DNA of 64,000 bases from Gordionus sp. m RMFG-2023 (Eukaryota > Nematomorpha > Gordioida > Chordodea > Parachordodidae). The DNA lies in assembly GCF_954871325.1 (NCBI RefSeq), contig NC_088776.1, positions 37,124,508 through 37,188,507 of the forward strand. The letters are read 5' to 3'. This document shows, piece after piece, positions 28,401 to 36,379 of this stretch. A program made the position numbers and the translations under genes. Each line of letters starts with the position of its first letter. The first letter of the stretch is position 1. The notes below the pieces were generated by a model. That model was not told the origin of the DNA and searched no databases. It saw nothing but the letters and a program-made list of their open reading frames with translations.

Positions 28401-31400
28401 ATCGGTTATGTTTTAAAGAGCGAGCAAATTATTAGGCGATAAAACTGAAATCATTAAAAGACAATTATAGTTATGATTAAAAAAAATTATTTGCATTAAT
28501 TAACATTTTTTTAAAGCGATTTATTAACTTATTGCCTCCCAAAAATATTTGATAAAAAAAAATAAACACGCCGTCGATAATTATTAAATTAAATTTCATT
28601 CATTCCTGTTTAAATTCGGAGAAAAATTAAAGGATTCAAATTTTTAATACATTATTCCTATATTTTAAATCCCTTAGCTAATTACTCAGATAGTATATTG
28701 GGTCGTTTCAACACGGTCTGTCAGTAACAAATGTAATGTCAAAGAAAAAAAAGTTGTCGAAATATTTATTCGATTCAAACCTGAACCATAACCTCTGTCA
28801 AGATTTTGATGAGTTAATTTATAAAATATCATGTTTACTAAGTAGAGCTAAATTCCTAACTATAATTGATGAGGAAAATTATTTAAAATTCCGGCAATAA
28901 ATGAATCTGACTTTTTTAATCTAAGTTTATGATAAGAGTTTTTGTTTATCCCAACCGAATTTATATATAATTTTTCATAACCTTTGTTAGGGTGATCACC
29001 TGTTTAATTTTACAAGGTGTATCATGTGTATATTTTATTTTATATAATAAAAAAAACTCAATATATTTTGTTGCAATAGTCCTGTATTCATTGCGCAAAG
29101 CATCGTTACTCATATCTTCCCAGAGAGTATTTAAAGCCAAAGATATCAAGCAGTGAGTAGATGGAGTGCATGCTAATTTGTTGTAACAACTTTCTATTAG
29201 GTCATCTGCATTTTTTGTACCTGAGATCGAATTTTCAATTTGAATGGAAGAATTTTTCAACTCAGAGGCACAACAAAGTAAGATAGGAATAGCTAAAAAT
29301 TATGAAAAAGTTTCTTTAAACAAAAAAAATCCATCTATAAATATAGTTTTTTGCATAATATTGTGCAATAAACTCAAAGATATATCAATTACCAGAGTGG
29401 GTGAATAAATTTTTTTTATTTATTTAAATCTAAAACTTTTTTTTCAGGGTGAGAAATTAAGGAAAGGTTTCCTATTATAAATCCCCCAAAATAAATAAAT
29501 CATGATAATAAAATTTTAATATTCATGTGACAAAAAGTAATAATATCTAAAAATATTAAAATCATTATACTTCGCTATTCTTGATTTAGTAAATAATTTA
29601 TCATATTTGCTGAATAAATCTAAATAAATATAGCTAAGGAACTCCATAATATAGTTTAAATTCATTTTTAATAGATAAGCTAATTTTATTATGAATAGAG
29701 AACCCGCGTAAGTAACCAATTTTTGTTGATTTATTTTACTTATTCGAATATTCTTGATTTCCATTTTAAAAATTATTATTTTAAAATGTTTTGAAATGAT
29801 AAATTTATTTCCCTGTTTTCACTGTTCCGATTCTATCTTTAAATTTAAATGTATAAAGCCGAAAAATAAAAAATACTCTTTCAGCTTGAAGATCGTGCGC
29901 CAAATTGTTATTGAATAATTTTAATTATGTTTATTAATCGTTTTTCCTCGAGAAAACAATATTATTAATATATCAGATGAGAGCATAATTTGAATGGTTA
30001 GAATAGGAAAATTTGTATCCAATTAATTTTATTTGGGAACAGCATCACTATAAGAAATTTATTTTTAGCAGGGATTTAAACCAAACCTACCGCTAAACCA
30101 GTATTAACCGTTATTATTTACCTAACGTGAACCGTTAAAAAATTATCACCAGAACCTGAATCTCTAAAAATGCCTGTGAACTGGTTTGAACTTTTTAATA
30201 TTTTAACTCTTTTAAAGATGATTAATCAGTTTTTACTGATAAGCACCAATAATTATTTTTAGATATTCTCTTTATTGCTGTTTGACGTGCCAGCCATCCA
30301 AGTCAGCATATAGAAGTGTGTTCAGTCAAAAATCTATTTGATGGGTCAGTTATTCAAGTCAGCATATATATGTGTTCTCAGCCAAAAAAAATTTTTGCCT
30401 CATTATTGATATAACTTGACAAAAAGAGAATCTTGAAAATATTTTGATTGTATACGGTACAATATTATTTTTTAAAGCATAGTAGTGCTGTAAACATTTC
30501 TAAATCGAACGCGTTCGCTTTAAACGTTCATCGTCAAAAATCGAACATGTTTACGTTAAGTTTAATTCGTTCAAAACTTTATGTATAAATTTATTTTTTA
30601 AATTTCATTTAATATTTAATTTAATATAAATAAGTACCATTTATTTTTTTAAAACAATATATTAGCCATGTTTAAAATTAATAGTTTTAAATGAATAAAA
30701 AAATATCTTTTTTATTAAAAAAAAATTCTTATTAATTTTAATATATAAAAACTTTTATATATCATATAAAATTTTATTATATATAAAATATTTAAATTTA
30801 TAGTACTTTAAATTGTGTTCAACTTTAAAATATAAACCCTTGATAAAAAATTTTTTTTTAAATTCACACTAATAAATTCTAAAAGATATTAACTATTTTA
30901 TATCTATGTATATAATATATTAATTATTTTTACTTTATGTATCTATTATAATAATCATAATAATTTAATAAGTTTATAAAATACAAAAATCTAAAATAAA
31001 TTATTAAAAGGATACCTAATGTTATATTATATAAAATAATAAGTATTACAATAAGTATCTCTTTAAATTAAAACTTGAAGATTTTGAAACTGATATTATA
31101 CTTTACATTAATTTGGCAGGATAGAATTAGTTTATTGTTATTTTTTAAATTTGAGCCATGGCAATGTTAATTCAGAATCAGATGATGATGAAATAACAAC
31201 ATCCATGCTGCTAATTTAAAAATAATAATATTCAAGTTAATCTATACTATAGAACAGAAATAGTGACTGGTTAAAAAAATCAAATGTGATAAAGGAAACA
31301 GCTGATTAAAAAATAACTTTTTTCATAAAAAATTTGGATTAATATTAATTTAATATTTTTTATTTTCTAAAAAGATTTTTTAAATTAAACGAACGCGTTC

Positions 31401-34400
31401 GTCAAAAAAAACGCATTCAGGTTCAAAGATCGTCAAAAATAAAAGGATCATCGTTCATCATTTTTTTTAAAAAACGAACTTCGTCTACGAACGCGTTCAA
31501 GTTTACAACTTTATAGAATAGTGGTAAAATTTAAAAAAATATACTTTTCTTGACATAATTCTAATATGCTTGTATGCGAATTGAACCATTTTTTAAAGGT
31601 TAAGCCGAACAGATATTATTATTTTTTACGAACCGGACCTAACCGTTAATTTTATCTGGAACAAAAATTCATTATCGCAATTATTTTAATTTGTTTTTTT
31701 TTTCATGTGTTATTTTTTAAAAAAAACTTTTAAATGATATTTAAGCTTTTTTTCATTTTTGTTTTCTTTTTGCTGTTTTTCCTCGTTTTTTATGTTTGAA
31801 AGAAATTTTTTTTACATCTGCAATCTAAGATGTCAAAAAGTCGGCTGTAAAATCATGAGGTGTTTACTTTTAAATTTATAACTTAACTTAGCCCGTTGGT
31901 CTAAAACCAGCTCGTGCGAATTAGGCAGAGACCGTTTCTCACATAATTATGATGGGGGTTTTTTTGACAATGACGACAAAACCTTGTTACCCAGTTAATA
32001 AAAAGGTATTTATATTATCAAGGGTAGCTCTGAAATCCATCCTATTTGTAAAAAAAAATTTTTTTAATATTTTTAATTGTTTTCTTTTTACTGGAATCTT
32101 CTCGAAGAGTGAGGAAGTAGATTTTTTTTTAAAAAATTACAAGTAAGTTTAAAATAGTGCATTATTTCTAGTATTTTATTTATATTTCTTATCAGTAAAT
32201 TTGTTTCCATTGCACCAAACCTATTGATCAGATGCCCATATAATTGTTTCAAGGTCTTATTAAATTTCGACCAAACATTTGTTTTCACTTAATAACTTCA
32301 TAATTTTTCCAAATCAATTTCTTTTTCATTATATGTATGCTTTATTCTTTTATTTCATAGTCCAGTGATGTTAAAGTAGCGTGCTACAGCCTTTTTTCAT
32401 AAAGGTAGCTTTAGCGTGCTATTTTTTGCTAGGTCGTTACTAATTTAAAATTTGCTACTTTCAATTTTATATAATAAATACACTTAAAAATTATTAAAAT
32501 ATTCTTTAAAAAAAAATTTTAAGATTATAATATTTATATTTAATTTAATTTTGAAATTTAAAAATCTGCATTATAAATCTAGTTTTCAAAATAATTTAAA
32601 ATGTCAACCATAGAGATTGATATTGAAGATATTTTGGTATAGATCATATCGATAAGGTACTTTCCCTGGAAAATGATGATAATATTTAATTTTTCCTGAA
32701 TTCGCAAATATTTTATGATAAAAAATTTAAAACAGGTTATAAATTTAATTGTAAGATGTGCTTAAAGGTTTTAACATCGACTATTAGCTTCAACAAGGAA
32801 ATATATAAAAGTAATATATAAACAAATCTAATATCACGTGTGGTTCAATCCTTAAATAAAATTTGAACAAAGTTGTATCTATAATAGTTTTTGAGCTAGA
32901 TGAGTTTACATGAAAGTAGATTATCTGGCCCAGTCCAAACATGGTATGTTTCCATTGGCCATAAGATATTATTCAGGAAATATAATGTAAATTAAGAACT
33001 ACAATAAATAATAAATATTAATATTTCATTTTATTATCAGACTCATCTATTTAATGATAATATTTTATAAATTATAATCTGGATGTTAAACATACTTAAT
33101 TAACCACTCATCTATTTATAAATTATAAATTAATTAAAACATGCAAAAAAACACTTATTTCAATCCTTTCACATTTTAACCAATTTTGAGAGAAATTGGT
33201 TCAATAGATAAAAAGTTAAAGGATGGTGGCGTGACATTTGGCTCCATACTGTTTATTCAAACTGACTATTCTAATTTTAGATTGAGATCAAAAACGTCAC
33301 CTACTATAGATAATTGTTTTGAAATAATAATAATACTATTGAAAAATCCTTTAGGCGCAATTTTTTATATCTAAAAATACTCAAATAAATATTTTTGAAG
33401 ATTTTTCTTATATAAAAAATGTGTATTAAATTAAATACTGCATTGCCCTCAAGTATAGTGTTGAACGATTGTTTGGTCATAGCTTACACTTTCATATCGT
33501 CGCTCTAGACTTGGGAATGACAGTATGAAAATGTATTATTATTGAGATGCAATAAAAAAAATTATATATATTTAAAATTTTGGTCATATTTTTTATATGT
33601 GGAAATAGAGATACGTAAAAAATATTTTTAAAAAAATTCTAAATTGCTGATAGTGTGCTACTTTTAAAAGTAACTTTTAACAACATTTGTATAAACAAAT
33701 ATTTAACGTTTGATATATTAAATTTTGTGAGATTTATATTGTGTCAAAGCAAAAATTTTTCAGTAATTAACCTATTATAAATTGAGAGGATATTTTTTAC
33801 CTAGATCAAGGTTTGATGTATTATTTTGGTAGTATGTCTTTGCAATGTATCTAAGACATTTAATTATTTATGAACGTTTGCGTTTTTCTATGTTAGTTTT
33901 GATATCGTACAAGTTTTTTAACCCCTTAACAGAAAGTTGATAACCATAATTATAAATATTTGAATTTATAGAGGTATAAATATATCCTAAGAACTATGAC
34001 CATATTTCCATTTTAGACTTGACATGACTAGTTTTTCAGTATTTTTTAATGTATTTCTCATCCTATCTAGAATTACTCCTAGCTAAGTTAGCATAGTCAA
34101 TTCCTTTTTTCATCTTGATACTCAATTTGGTATGAAATAATGTCATCTTAATTTTATCAGTGTTAATAACCAGTCCAAAATAAATTCTATATTAAATTAT
34201 TTTATAAATCAGATAAGTATACATATGGCCACCCATTAATTGGCATTCATATGGCAATTATGTTGATAAAGCATTGTTCTTTTTCTATGTTATATTATTT
34301 AATCTAATAAATAAGTTACAAGATAGAATGTCTATAAGTGGTGGATAGTTTAGTCTAATCATACAATATCATTTTATTAATCAACAAGCCATATAGTTCA

Positions 34401-35897
34401 TGATCACATTTTTACTACCTATTTTATTATTAAATTAAATCATTTTATTAGGGCTAAGAATTTTTATATTGAATAAATGAATATAATTGTTAGAATGTCA
34501 CTTTTAATTCAATTTCAGTGTTAATAATTTTATTAAATTTTTAATTAAAAAAATATGCCTTAAATCAAAAATGAATTAAACCCACCTTGTTAATTTATTC
34601 TTAAAACAATATTAATTTTGTCCATTATATTTACCATTAAATTTTTGAATTAATTTGATGCTCCAACCCAATCCTTTTTGTTTGCCTGCCAATCTAACAA
34701 TGGTGTTCAAACATACATCCCGACCATATGGTGAGGTTATTGGACTGACTAAGGTTTCAACAATTTTAAGAAAGCAGGAATCGATAATATCCGAATATTC
34801 TATATATTAATTGTAAATCACAAAATATGGAAATTATAGAATTATTTTTAAAAAATTATGTTAAATTATTTTTAAAAATAATATACTTAATATTCATTAG
34901 TATATAAATTATGTAAAGGAACAAAAGACAAATTGATAGTATACCATCATATTCAATGTTATTCTTAATATCATCTATTTTAGAACCAGTTAATACAACA
35001 AATATTTTAATAAGTAATTTATATGCAGATTTTGTAATTTCTTCAGTTCCTACTTGAATGATATTGTTTATTAGTGTTGGCAATGATAAAACTTTAATTA
35101 ATGCCAATGTCTAAATTTAAATTGCAATTTATTCTTTATATGAATAATACTTTGTTTTTGTCAATACATATATTTTTATATATATTCAAAATAGGTGTAA
35201 TAAATTGAGATTTTTCTTGTAATAAGTGTTTTTGCATTACATTCAAGCATTCATTTTGAAAAAATAAATTAACTCCAAAATTTTCTTGGGTCAAAGATTC
35301 TAGATTATTAAATGCCTAAATTTTTCAAATATAATATAATAAAGTAAAATAATAAAACCTTGTGTTTAATCTCAAATAAAGTGTTTTCTGATTTAATTTT
35401 ATCCATGATATCTACTATAACAGCTGATGATGAACAATTTTCAACCTTAGCTAAATTAAAATATTTAGTAACATATAATAAACCTTTTTTGATAAAACAT
35501 CTTTTAGCCTGAAATATGTAGGCAATATAAATTTTTGATTCATTTCAAATAAAGTTTTTGCATCTTTGAAGGACTCAGTTATATTATCCATTTCTTCATA
35601 TGCAACACATCTTCTATATAGTGCTTTAATATCATGGGCATTGATGGCTAAAGCTAATCAAAACAAAGATTCATCATCAAACTAACGTATATTACCATTT
35701 GTCGTATAATTTATAGCATCTGAAAAATTCTTTGTCTTTAAAGCACATAGAGCATAATTATTGTATAACAATGCTAATATTTCATTTTCACGATCAGAAC
35801 AAAGCTTAATAGCTTTAAGATAGCAACTTGCTGCATCTTCATAATTATTACTATTGAAAAATGCATTCCCTTTTTCTTTCATCTCATCTCTATTCAT
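4366..35897 (-). CDS. unc-45: UNC-45 myosin chaperone, 21 exons
   Basis: Co-chaperone that links Hsp90 to myosin folding and thick-filament assembly in the cytoplasm. Reading exons in order on the minus strand gives about 949 codons with every splice phase matching, close to the usual 930-950 residues of the family. The exons run 35897-35696, 35653-35484, 35445-35359, 35315-35151, 35110-34945, 34799-34635, 29292-29058, 28376-28307, 24183-24091, 23812-23678, 22427-22333, 22056-21906, 20198-20058, 17905-17790, 15219-15153, 14914-14798, 13325-13210, 12216-12099, 11759-11607, 4728-4554 and 4478-4366. Domains: TPR about residues 1-120, central ARM-like region about 125-450, UCS domain about 450-949. 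All junctions read as GT-AG. Family assignment rests on remembered UNC-45 sequences aligned by eye. No break was seen, so it looks like a working gene. Confidence 0.95.
4554..4728 (-). CDS. unc-45: unc-45 exon 20
   Basis: A 175-bp exon after a 6.9-kb intron: INSIMDILRVLLLNEDIDLK then FRGIFVLRSLIYASDKFAEK. It matches the family segment WLEILQRLCLHDQLSVQHRG and following. It ends ARPDT plus one base, donor GTTTTT. Confidence 0.93.
4948..6177. mobile_element. nonautonomous hAT in unc-45 intron 19
   Basis: Flanked by a perfect 8-bp duplication CTTGATTA (4940-4947 and 6178-6185). Ends share CCTGCAG near the tips and GC-rich CCGGGCCGG tracts, while the body is AT-rich and non-coding. It contains three tandem copies of a unit of about 190-200 bp (see 5,189-5,700). 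The perfect target duplication suggests a fairly young insertion despite simple contents. Confidence 0.88.
5189..5700. repeat. tandem array inside hAT, about 200-bp units
   Basis: Three copies, the last partial, of a unit containing AATCATAGAAACAACA, ATATCACACCA and AATTCAATGATAAATTGGTT. They differ by small indels. Non-coding. Confidence 0.8.
6306..8247. mobile_element. fold-back inverted-repeat element
   Basis: Two arms of roughly 0.9 kb in inverted orientation about a centre near 7,280. For example CTAGAAAGGTGTATAAATAA at about 6,630 is mirrored at about 7,910. Ends read CCCTGTATTCAG and, complemented, CCCGCATTCACAG, with TAA on both sides. Arms are clearly diverged, so it is old. No coding frame. 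A TAA target site is compatible with the PIF/Harbinger group, which is inference. Confidence 0.75.
8248..9149. other. unc-45 intron 19, no recognised content
   Basis: AT-rich sequence. A 64-codon membrane-like plus-strand frame near 8,437-8,631 has no supporting feature and is most likely chance. Confidence 0.5.
9150..9752. mobile_element. nonautonomous hAT, 603 bp
   Basis: Ends CAGGGACGAGAACCCTC and (complemented) CAGGGATGAGAACCCGAAC. A perfect 8-bp duplication TATAAAAT is at 9142-9149 and 9753-9760. Subterminal GGGTTCGGGTT-like tracts at both sides; AT-rich core without a coding frame. Confidence 0.9.
10860..11335 (+). mobile_element. Gypsy LTR-retrotransposon fossil fragment
   Basis: Reverse-transcriptase to RNase H portion of a Gypsy-family pol, sense to the plus strand and antisense to unc-45. 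Recognisable pieces are FSNAHNQLTI, YEMKRMPF and DKPLHVACDASLHDISGI. Heavily broken and without visible LTRs, so it is an old remnant in unc-45 intron 19. Confidence 0.75.
11607..11759 (-). CDS. unc-45: unc-45 exon 19
   Basis: A 153-bp phase-0 exon, FTDKFCEIGDDRVKMVALV then SDTEDLKLQLAAAGTLCSL, matching RFLADGNDRLKLVVLLCGEDD and AAAGALAMLT. A plus-strand open frame over the same bases is a shadow. Confidence 0.94.
12099..12216 (-). CDS. unc-45: unc-45 exon 18
   Basis: A 118-bp exon, KRILLENGMSDIVNYLYDD then PPLRRAATECLCNLMLSPE. It matches the highly conserved segment LRQAATECMCNMVLHKE. A LINE 3' end lies a short distance upstream in the preceding intron. Confidence 0.95.
12320..12765 (+). 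mobile_element. LINE 3' end (C-terminal pol)
   Basis: The C-terminal domain of a non-LTR retrotransposon polyprotein: YGDETWAIK, then TEMRMVRWMCGVSLKERK, RLKWGKW and SRTRGRPKI. These follow the known family pattern of YGSETW, EMRMLRW and KRGRPK. It ends just before a GAAGAAGAA tail typical of RTE-like elements. It is 5'-truncated and sits between unc-45 exons 17 and 18, opposite to the gene. Confidence 0.85.
13210..13325 (-). CDS. unc-45: unc-45 exon 17
   Basis: A 116-bp exon reading YLDLVRPLLILLHVER and NLQNFEALMALTNIS, matching VYEVVRPLVRLL and LQNYEALLGLTNLS. The acceptor at 13327-13326 (TAG) was chosen over one 7 bp downstream because only it keeps phase 0 with exon 16. The donor splits a Lys codon (AA then GTATAT). 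Confidence 0.93.
14215..14380. mobile_element. partial MITE related to 57,657-57,851
   Basis: Shares ACGGTTCGATTTTTAAAAAT, then TTTTGCTCATAGATGGCA and AAAGGTTTGGGCA, with the better copies at 57,657-57,851 and 59,081-59,274. Ends are worn; located in unc-45 intron 16. Confidence 0.55.
14798..14914 (-). CDS. unc-45: unc-45 exon 16
   Basis: A 117-bp phase-0 exon with ALLSLTLSDNTDEGKIIAAH and ALAKIFVTNNPELSFPGDK. It matches the conserved segment AAHALAKIAAVSNPDIAFPG. Donor AAA followed by GTACTT. Confidence 0.95.
15153..15219 (-). CDS. unc-45: unc-45 exon 15
   Basis: A 67-bp exon, VFLACSGDPKHRGILIQQ then GGAK, nearly identical in pattern to the family segment VFLALCDNPKDRGTIVAQ. Donor AAG followed by GTTATA. 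Confidence 0.94.
16128..17108 (+). mobile_element. hAT remnant in unc-45 intron 14
   Basis: Ends TAGTACTGATAACGT and (complemented) TAGTGCTGTAAACGT. Near 16,810-16,920 the plus strand reads IIPFSEPVEQMFSKL, the C-terminal dimerisation region of hAT transposases. The rest of the transposase is missing or worn, and in-frame stops follow this motif. No matching target duplication was found. Confidence 0.65.
17790..17905 (-). CDS. unc-45: unc-45 exon 14
   Basis: A 116-bp exon starting DSEEYVVKRVDKLI, with TSGIVSALIPLCK matching KAGVISALACMVK, ending EALS plus AG of a split Arg codon. An open frame runs past the donor into the intron but loses similarity there. Confidence 0.94.
18860..19560 (+). 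mobile_element. LINE 3' end (C-terminal pol)
   Basis: Reads KGKIYSSIVQPTILYSSET, then EMRMLRMIAGVTRKDKVR, VYRLMWYGHTMKRP and KRKRGRPKLQWV. This is the same C-terminal layout as the copy near 12.4 kb but a different sequence family. The long frame 19,025-19,372 is still open, so this copy is younger than the one near 21 kb. Antisense within unc-45 intron 13. Confidence 0.85.
19815..19990. repeat. GC-rich CCCGG/GGGCC remnant
   Basis: A short GC-rich island (AACCCGTGCGG, ACTGGGCCAGACCAGG, GGGCCAGGC, CCCACCCGGCTGGCCC) in AT-rich intron. It resembles the subterminal tracts of the hAT at 4,948-6,177 and pieces near 1,390-1,510 and 40,240-40,420, so it is probably an element end. Confidence 0.4.
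20058..20198 (-). CDS. unc-45: unc-45 exon 13
   Basis: A 141-bp phase-0 exon with FINLFVNLTNSYEKP and LAKQAKQHVPKDSPK. These match the family motifs LVNCTNSYD and LAKFSKQHVPEEHPK. Donor AAA followed by GTAGCT. Confidence 0.94.
20720..21500 (+). mobile_element. LINE remnant, badly broken
   Basis: Pieces of a non-LTR retrotransposon: YRKWVQCGIKGNTEKA (the KWVH..CSGIKG-type region), EVLLPRRST-like text, KLCEKLYEV, and a C-terminal ILRWIWGVFLRKGKTN. Many stops and shifts separate the pieces. Antisense within unc-45 intron 12. Confidence 0.65.
21906..22056 (-). CDS. unc-45: unc-45 exon 12
   Basis: A 151-bp exon, FLCHPEDKSLDIRRYAAEA followed by ISYLSFNADIKEYIV, matching the ARM-like repeat around RRWAVEGLAYLTLDADVK. 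The acceptor tract is purine-rich (a run of A then AG), which is odd, but the phase fits exon 11 exactly. Confidence 0.93.
22333..22427 (-). CDS. unc-45: unc-45 exon 11
   Basis: A 95-bp exon reading GICKLGASGGIDASL and ending EACK plus two bases of a Ser codon. It matches the family segment GLCKLGSAGGTDYGL. The donor is TC followed by GTAAC. Confidence 0.92.
22428..23677. other. unc-45 intron 10, no recognised content
   Basis: AT-rich intron. The 63-codon plus-strand frame near 22,676 has no family resemblance and is probably chance. Confidence 0.5.
23678..23812 (-). CDS. unc-45: unc-45 exon 10 (UCS start)
   Basis: A 135-bp exon starting LTALDALILTASNRK, with NGVPLLKKLYLSKNDEVRIR matching the family segment NGVSLLKQIYKTTKNEKIKIR. 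Acceptor TAG, donor CTG followed by GTAATC, both phase 0. Confidence 0.93.
24091..24183 (-). CDS. unc-45: unc-45 exon 9
   Basis: A 93-bp phase-0 exon starting GPFFIGDSVVGSL, equivalent to the family motif QGPFDLGNQLL, and ending DSKNNIEK before GTAATA. An intact-ended hAT element lies in the next intron upstream, with only about 115 bp between its edge and this exon's acceptor. Confidence 0.9.
24299..26711 (+). mobile_element. hAT transposon with transposase pieces
   Basis: Perfect 8-bp duplication CATAATAG (24291-24298, 26712-26719) and inverted ends starting CAGTGTTGTTAAAATAGCGA and (complemented) CAGTGTTTAAACGCTACTTT. Subterminal TAGCGATAGCGGTAGC-type repeats occur on both sides. The interior encodes a BED-type zinc finger (FRCKMCRKII with later His), then FSPRTKIFCRQTLMARIL, the DDE-region piece CKMITDNGSNFLKAF, TPNTTRWNSVYNAM, and the C-terminal dimerisation motif ALPSSASAERLFNMAKL ending in a stop near 26,518. 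The pieces are separated by AT-rich gaps, some possibly introns, and the middle of the enzyme is short, so it is probably inactive but recent. It lies in unc-45 intron 8. Confidence 0.92.
26823..27108. mobile_element. small inverted-repeat element (family A)
   Basis: Second copy of the element at 3,694-3,999. The left end GGTTAAAGGTCTTACCAAAG pairs with the complemented right end GGCTAAAGCCATAGATCATT. AT-rich, non-coding. Confidence 0.5.
27174..28077. mobile_element. hAT-like element with TAGGGCTGTGCCGAT ends
   Basis: The left end TAGGGCTGTGCCGATAT pairs with the complemented right end TAGGACTATGCCGATC. Flanks AAAATAAT and AAAATAGG match at 6 of 8 bases. Subterminal ATATCGG-type repeats on both sides. 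Non-coding. It is interrupted by a smaller element at 27,466-27,666. Confidence 0.7.
27466..27666. mobile_element. MITE nested in hAT-like element
   Basis: Ends TAGTGTTGTTTAAATG and (complemented) TAGTGATTTTAAACA. The interior has TTTTTAAAAATGGTTATCTC and related text also found in the MITEs at 14.2 kb and 57.7 kb. No clear target duplication. Confidence 0.55.
28307..28376 (-). CDS. unc-45: unc-45 exon 8
   Basis: A 70-bp exon encoding NLLSHKEESFNIKAI and then KAIIVLLQ. It aligns with the family segment DMDKNLNAIQTVSGILQ. The donor is CAG followed by GTAATT. It is too short to show as a long open frame and was found by alignment and phase. Confidence 0.88.
29058..29292 (-). CDS. unc-45: unc-45 exon 7
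   Basis: Begins AIPILLCCASELK after a 5.3-kb intron and ends in ATKYIE at a phase-2 donor (GA then GTTTTT). The middle, HCLISLALNTLWEDM, matches the family segment around RMLASILINKLYDDL. An open frame continues past the donor but loses similarity, so the earlier donor was chosen; it joins exactly to exon 8. Confidence 0.9.
30060..31680. repeat. composite repeat with CCGTTA tracts
   Basis: Worn element with AACCGTTA/ACCGGACC-type text at both sides (30,070-30,190 and 31,600-31,665). It is interrupted by the hAT-like element at 30,483-31,513. A diverged direct repeat containing CAAGTCAGCATATA lies at about 30,298 and 30,356. Boundaries not resolved. Confidence 0.4.
30483..31513. mobile_element. 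hAT-like element with GAACGCGTTCG repeats
   Basis: The left end TAGTGCTGTAAACATTTC pairs with the complemented right end TAAAGTTGTAAACTTGAAC. The flanks AAGCATAG and TAGAATAG match at 6 of 8. The palindrome-like GAACGCGTTCG lies just inside both ends. The interior is AT-rich without a transposase. Confidence 0.65.
32363..33688 (+). mobile_element. older, deleted relative of the 24.3-kb hAT
   Basis: Ends CAGTGATGTTAAAGTAGCGT and (complemented) AAATGTTGTTAAAAGTTAC resemble the 24,299-26,711 element. The interior keeps worn versions of the zinc-finger start (near 32,600-32,820) and of the C-terminal dimerisation region (near 33,440-33,540). The transposase core is gone. No matching target duplication; clearly older than its relative. 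Located in unc-45 intron 6. Confidence 0.75.
33700..34634. other. rest of unc-45 intron 6, nothing recognised
   Basis: AT-rich, no coding similarity and no paired ends seen. Confidence 0.5.
34635..35897 (-). CDS. unc-45: unc-45 exons 1-6: TPR and start of central domain
   Basis: Six exons in 1.3 kb. The start is the ATG at 35897 (MNRDEMKEKGNAFF), because the TPR fold begins right there. An ATG 51 bp further upstream is in frame but adds no family-like residues. The Hsp90 carboxylate-clamp positions appear present: K7, N11, N47, K77 and R81 (in DIKALYRR). Introns are 42 bp (35695-35654), 38 bp (35483-35446), 43 bp (35358-35316), 40 bp (35150-35111) and 145 bp (34944-34800). The 38-bp intron resolves what looks like a frame change after DVLSKK, since splicing to VENCSSS restores the frame. 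Later parts include AFNNLESLTQENFGV and LINNIIQVGTEEI, which match the central domain, and YGRDVCLNTIVR from exon 6. Confidence 0.93.
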
Positions 35898-36042
35898 AAT
35901 GAATGTAGAACCCAAGAATAATATATGCTTGCCATAAATATCTGTCAAATTGACAATTCATATAACCATATGACAGAACCTATACTGAGAATTGTCAGGT
36001 AAGGAATTGACAGGTAAACTGAGAATGCTTAGGTGTATAGAG

Positions 36043-36224
36043 TAGTGTTGTTAAATTACTTAATTTTGGCCATCTCTATTGTGGCTCAGTCAAACTTTTA
36101 GCCTTAAAAATTGAATTAAACCTCTAAGTTGAGTCTCAACTTGAAGATTGATTCGGATATGTTTGGATAAAAACATGGCTAGCTGTTTTATAGTTAACCA
36201 TAATTAGATAGTTTAACAACACTA
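36043..36224. mobile_element. 182-bp MITE upstream of unc-45
   Basis: Perfect 8-bp duplication GTATAGAG (36035-36042 and 36225-36232), and ends TAGTGTTGTTAAATTACTTA and (complemented) TAGTGTTGTTAAACTATCTA. It starts 146 bp from the unc-45 start codon, so it lies in or next to the promoter. hAT-type by target size. Looks young. Confidence 0.9.
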
Positions 36225-36379
36225 GTATAGAGTATATAATATTCTATTCTAGTATATATTTTTACTTTTGTCAAAACATAAATTTAATTTATATTATTGA
36301 ATAAAAATTAGTTTATTTAGAAATTTATTCTCAATTACTATATTGGCAACCAAAAAAGTTAGAGCTAAAAATGAAAAAA

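Noticed and set aside
35446-35520. An apparent frameshift in unc-45 after the TPR domain, which would suggest a pseudogene
   Set aside because: A 38-bp GT-AG intron (35483-35446) restores the frame and gives a good family match on both sides, so no break is needed.
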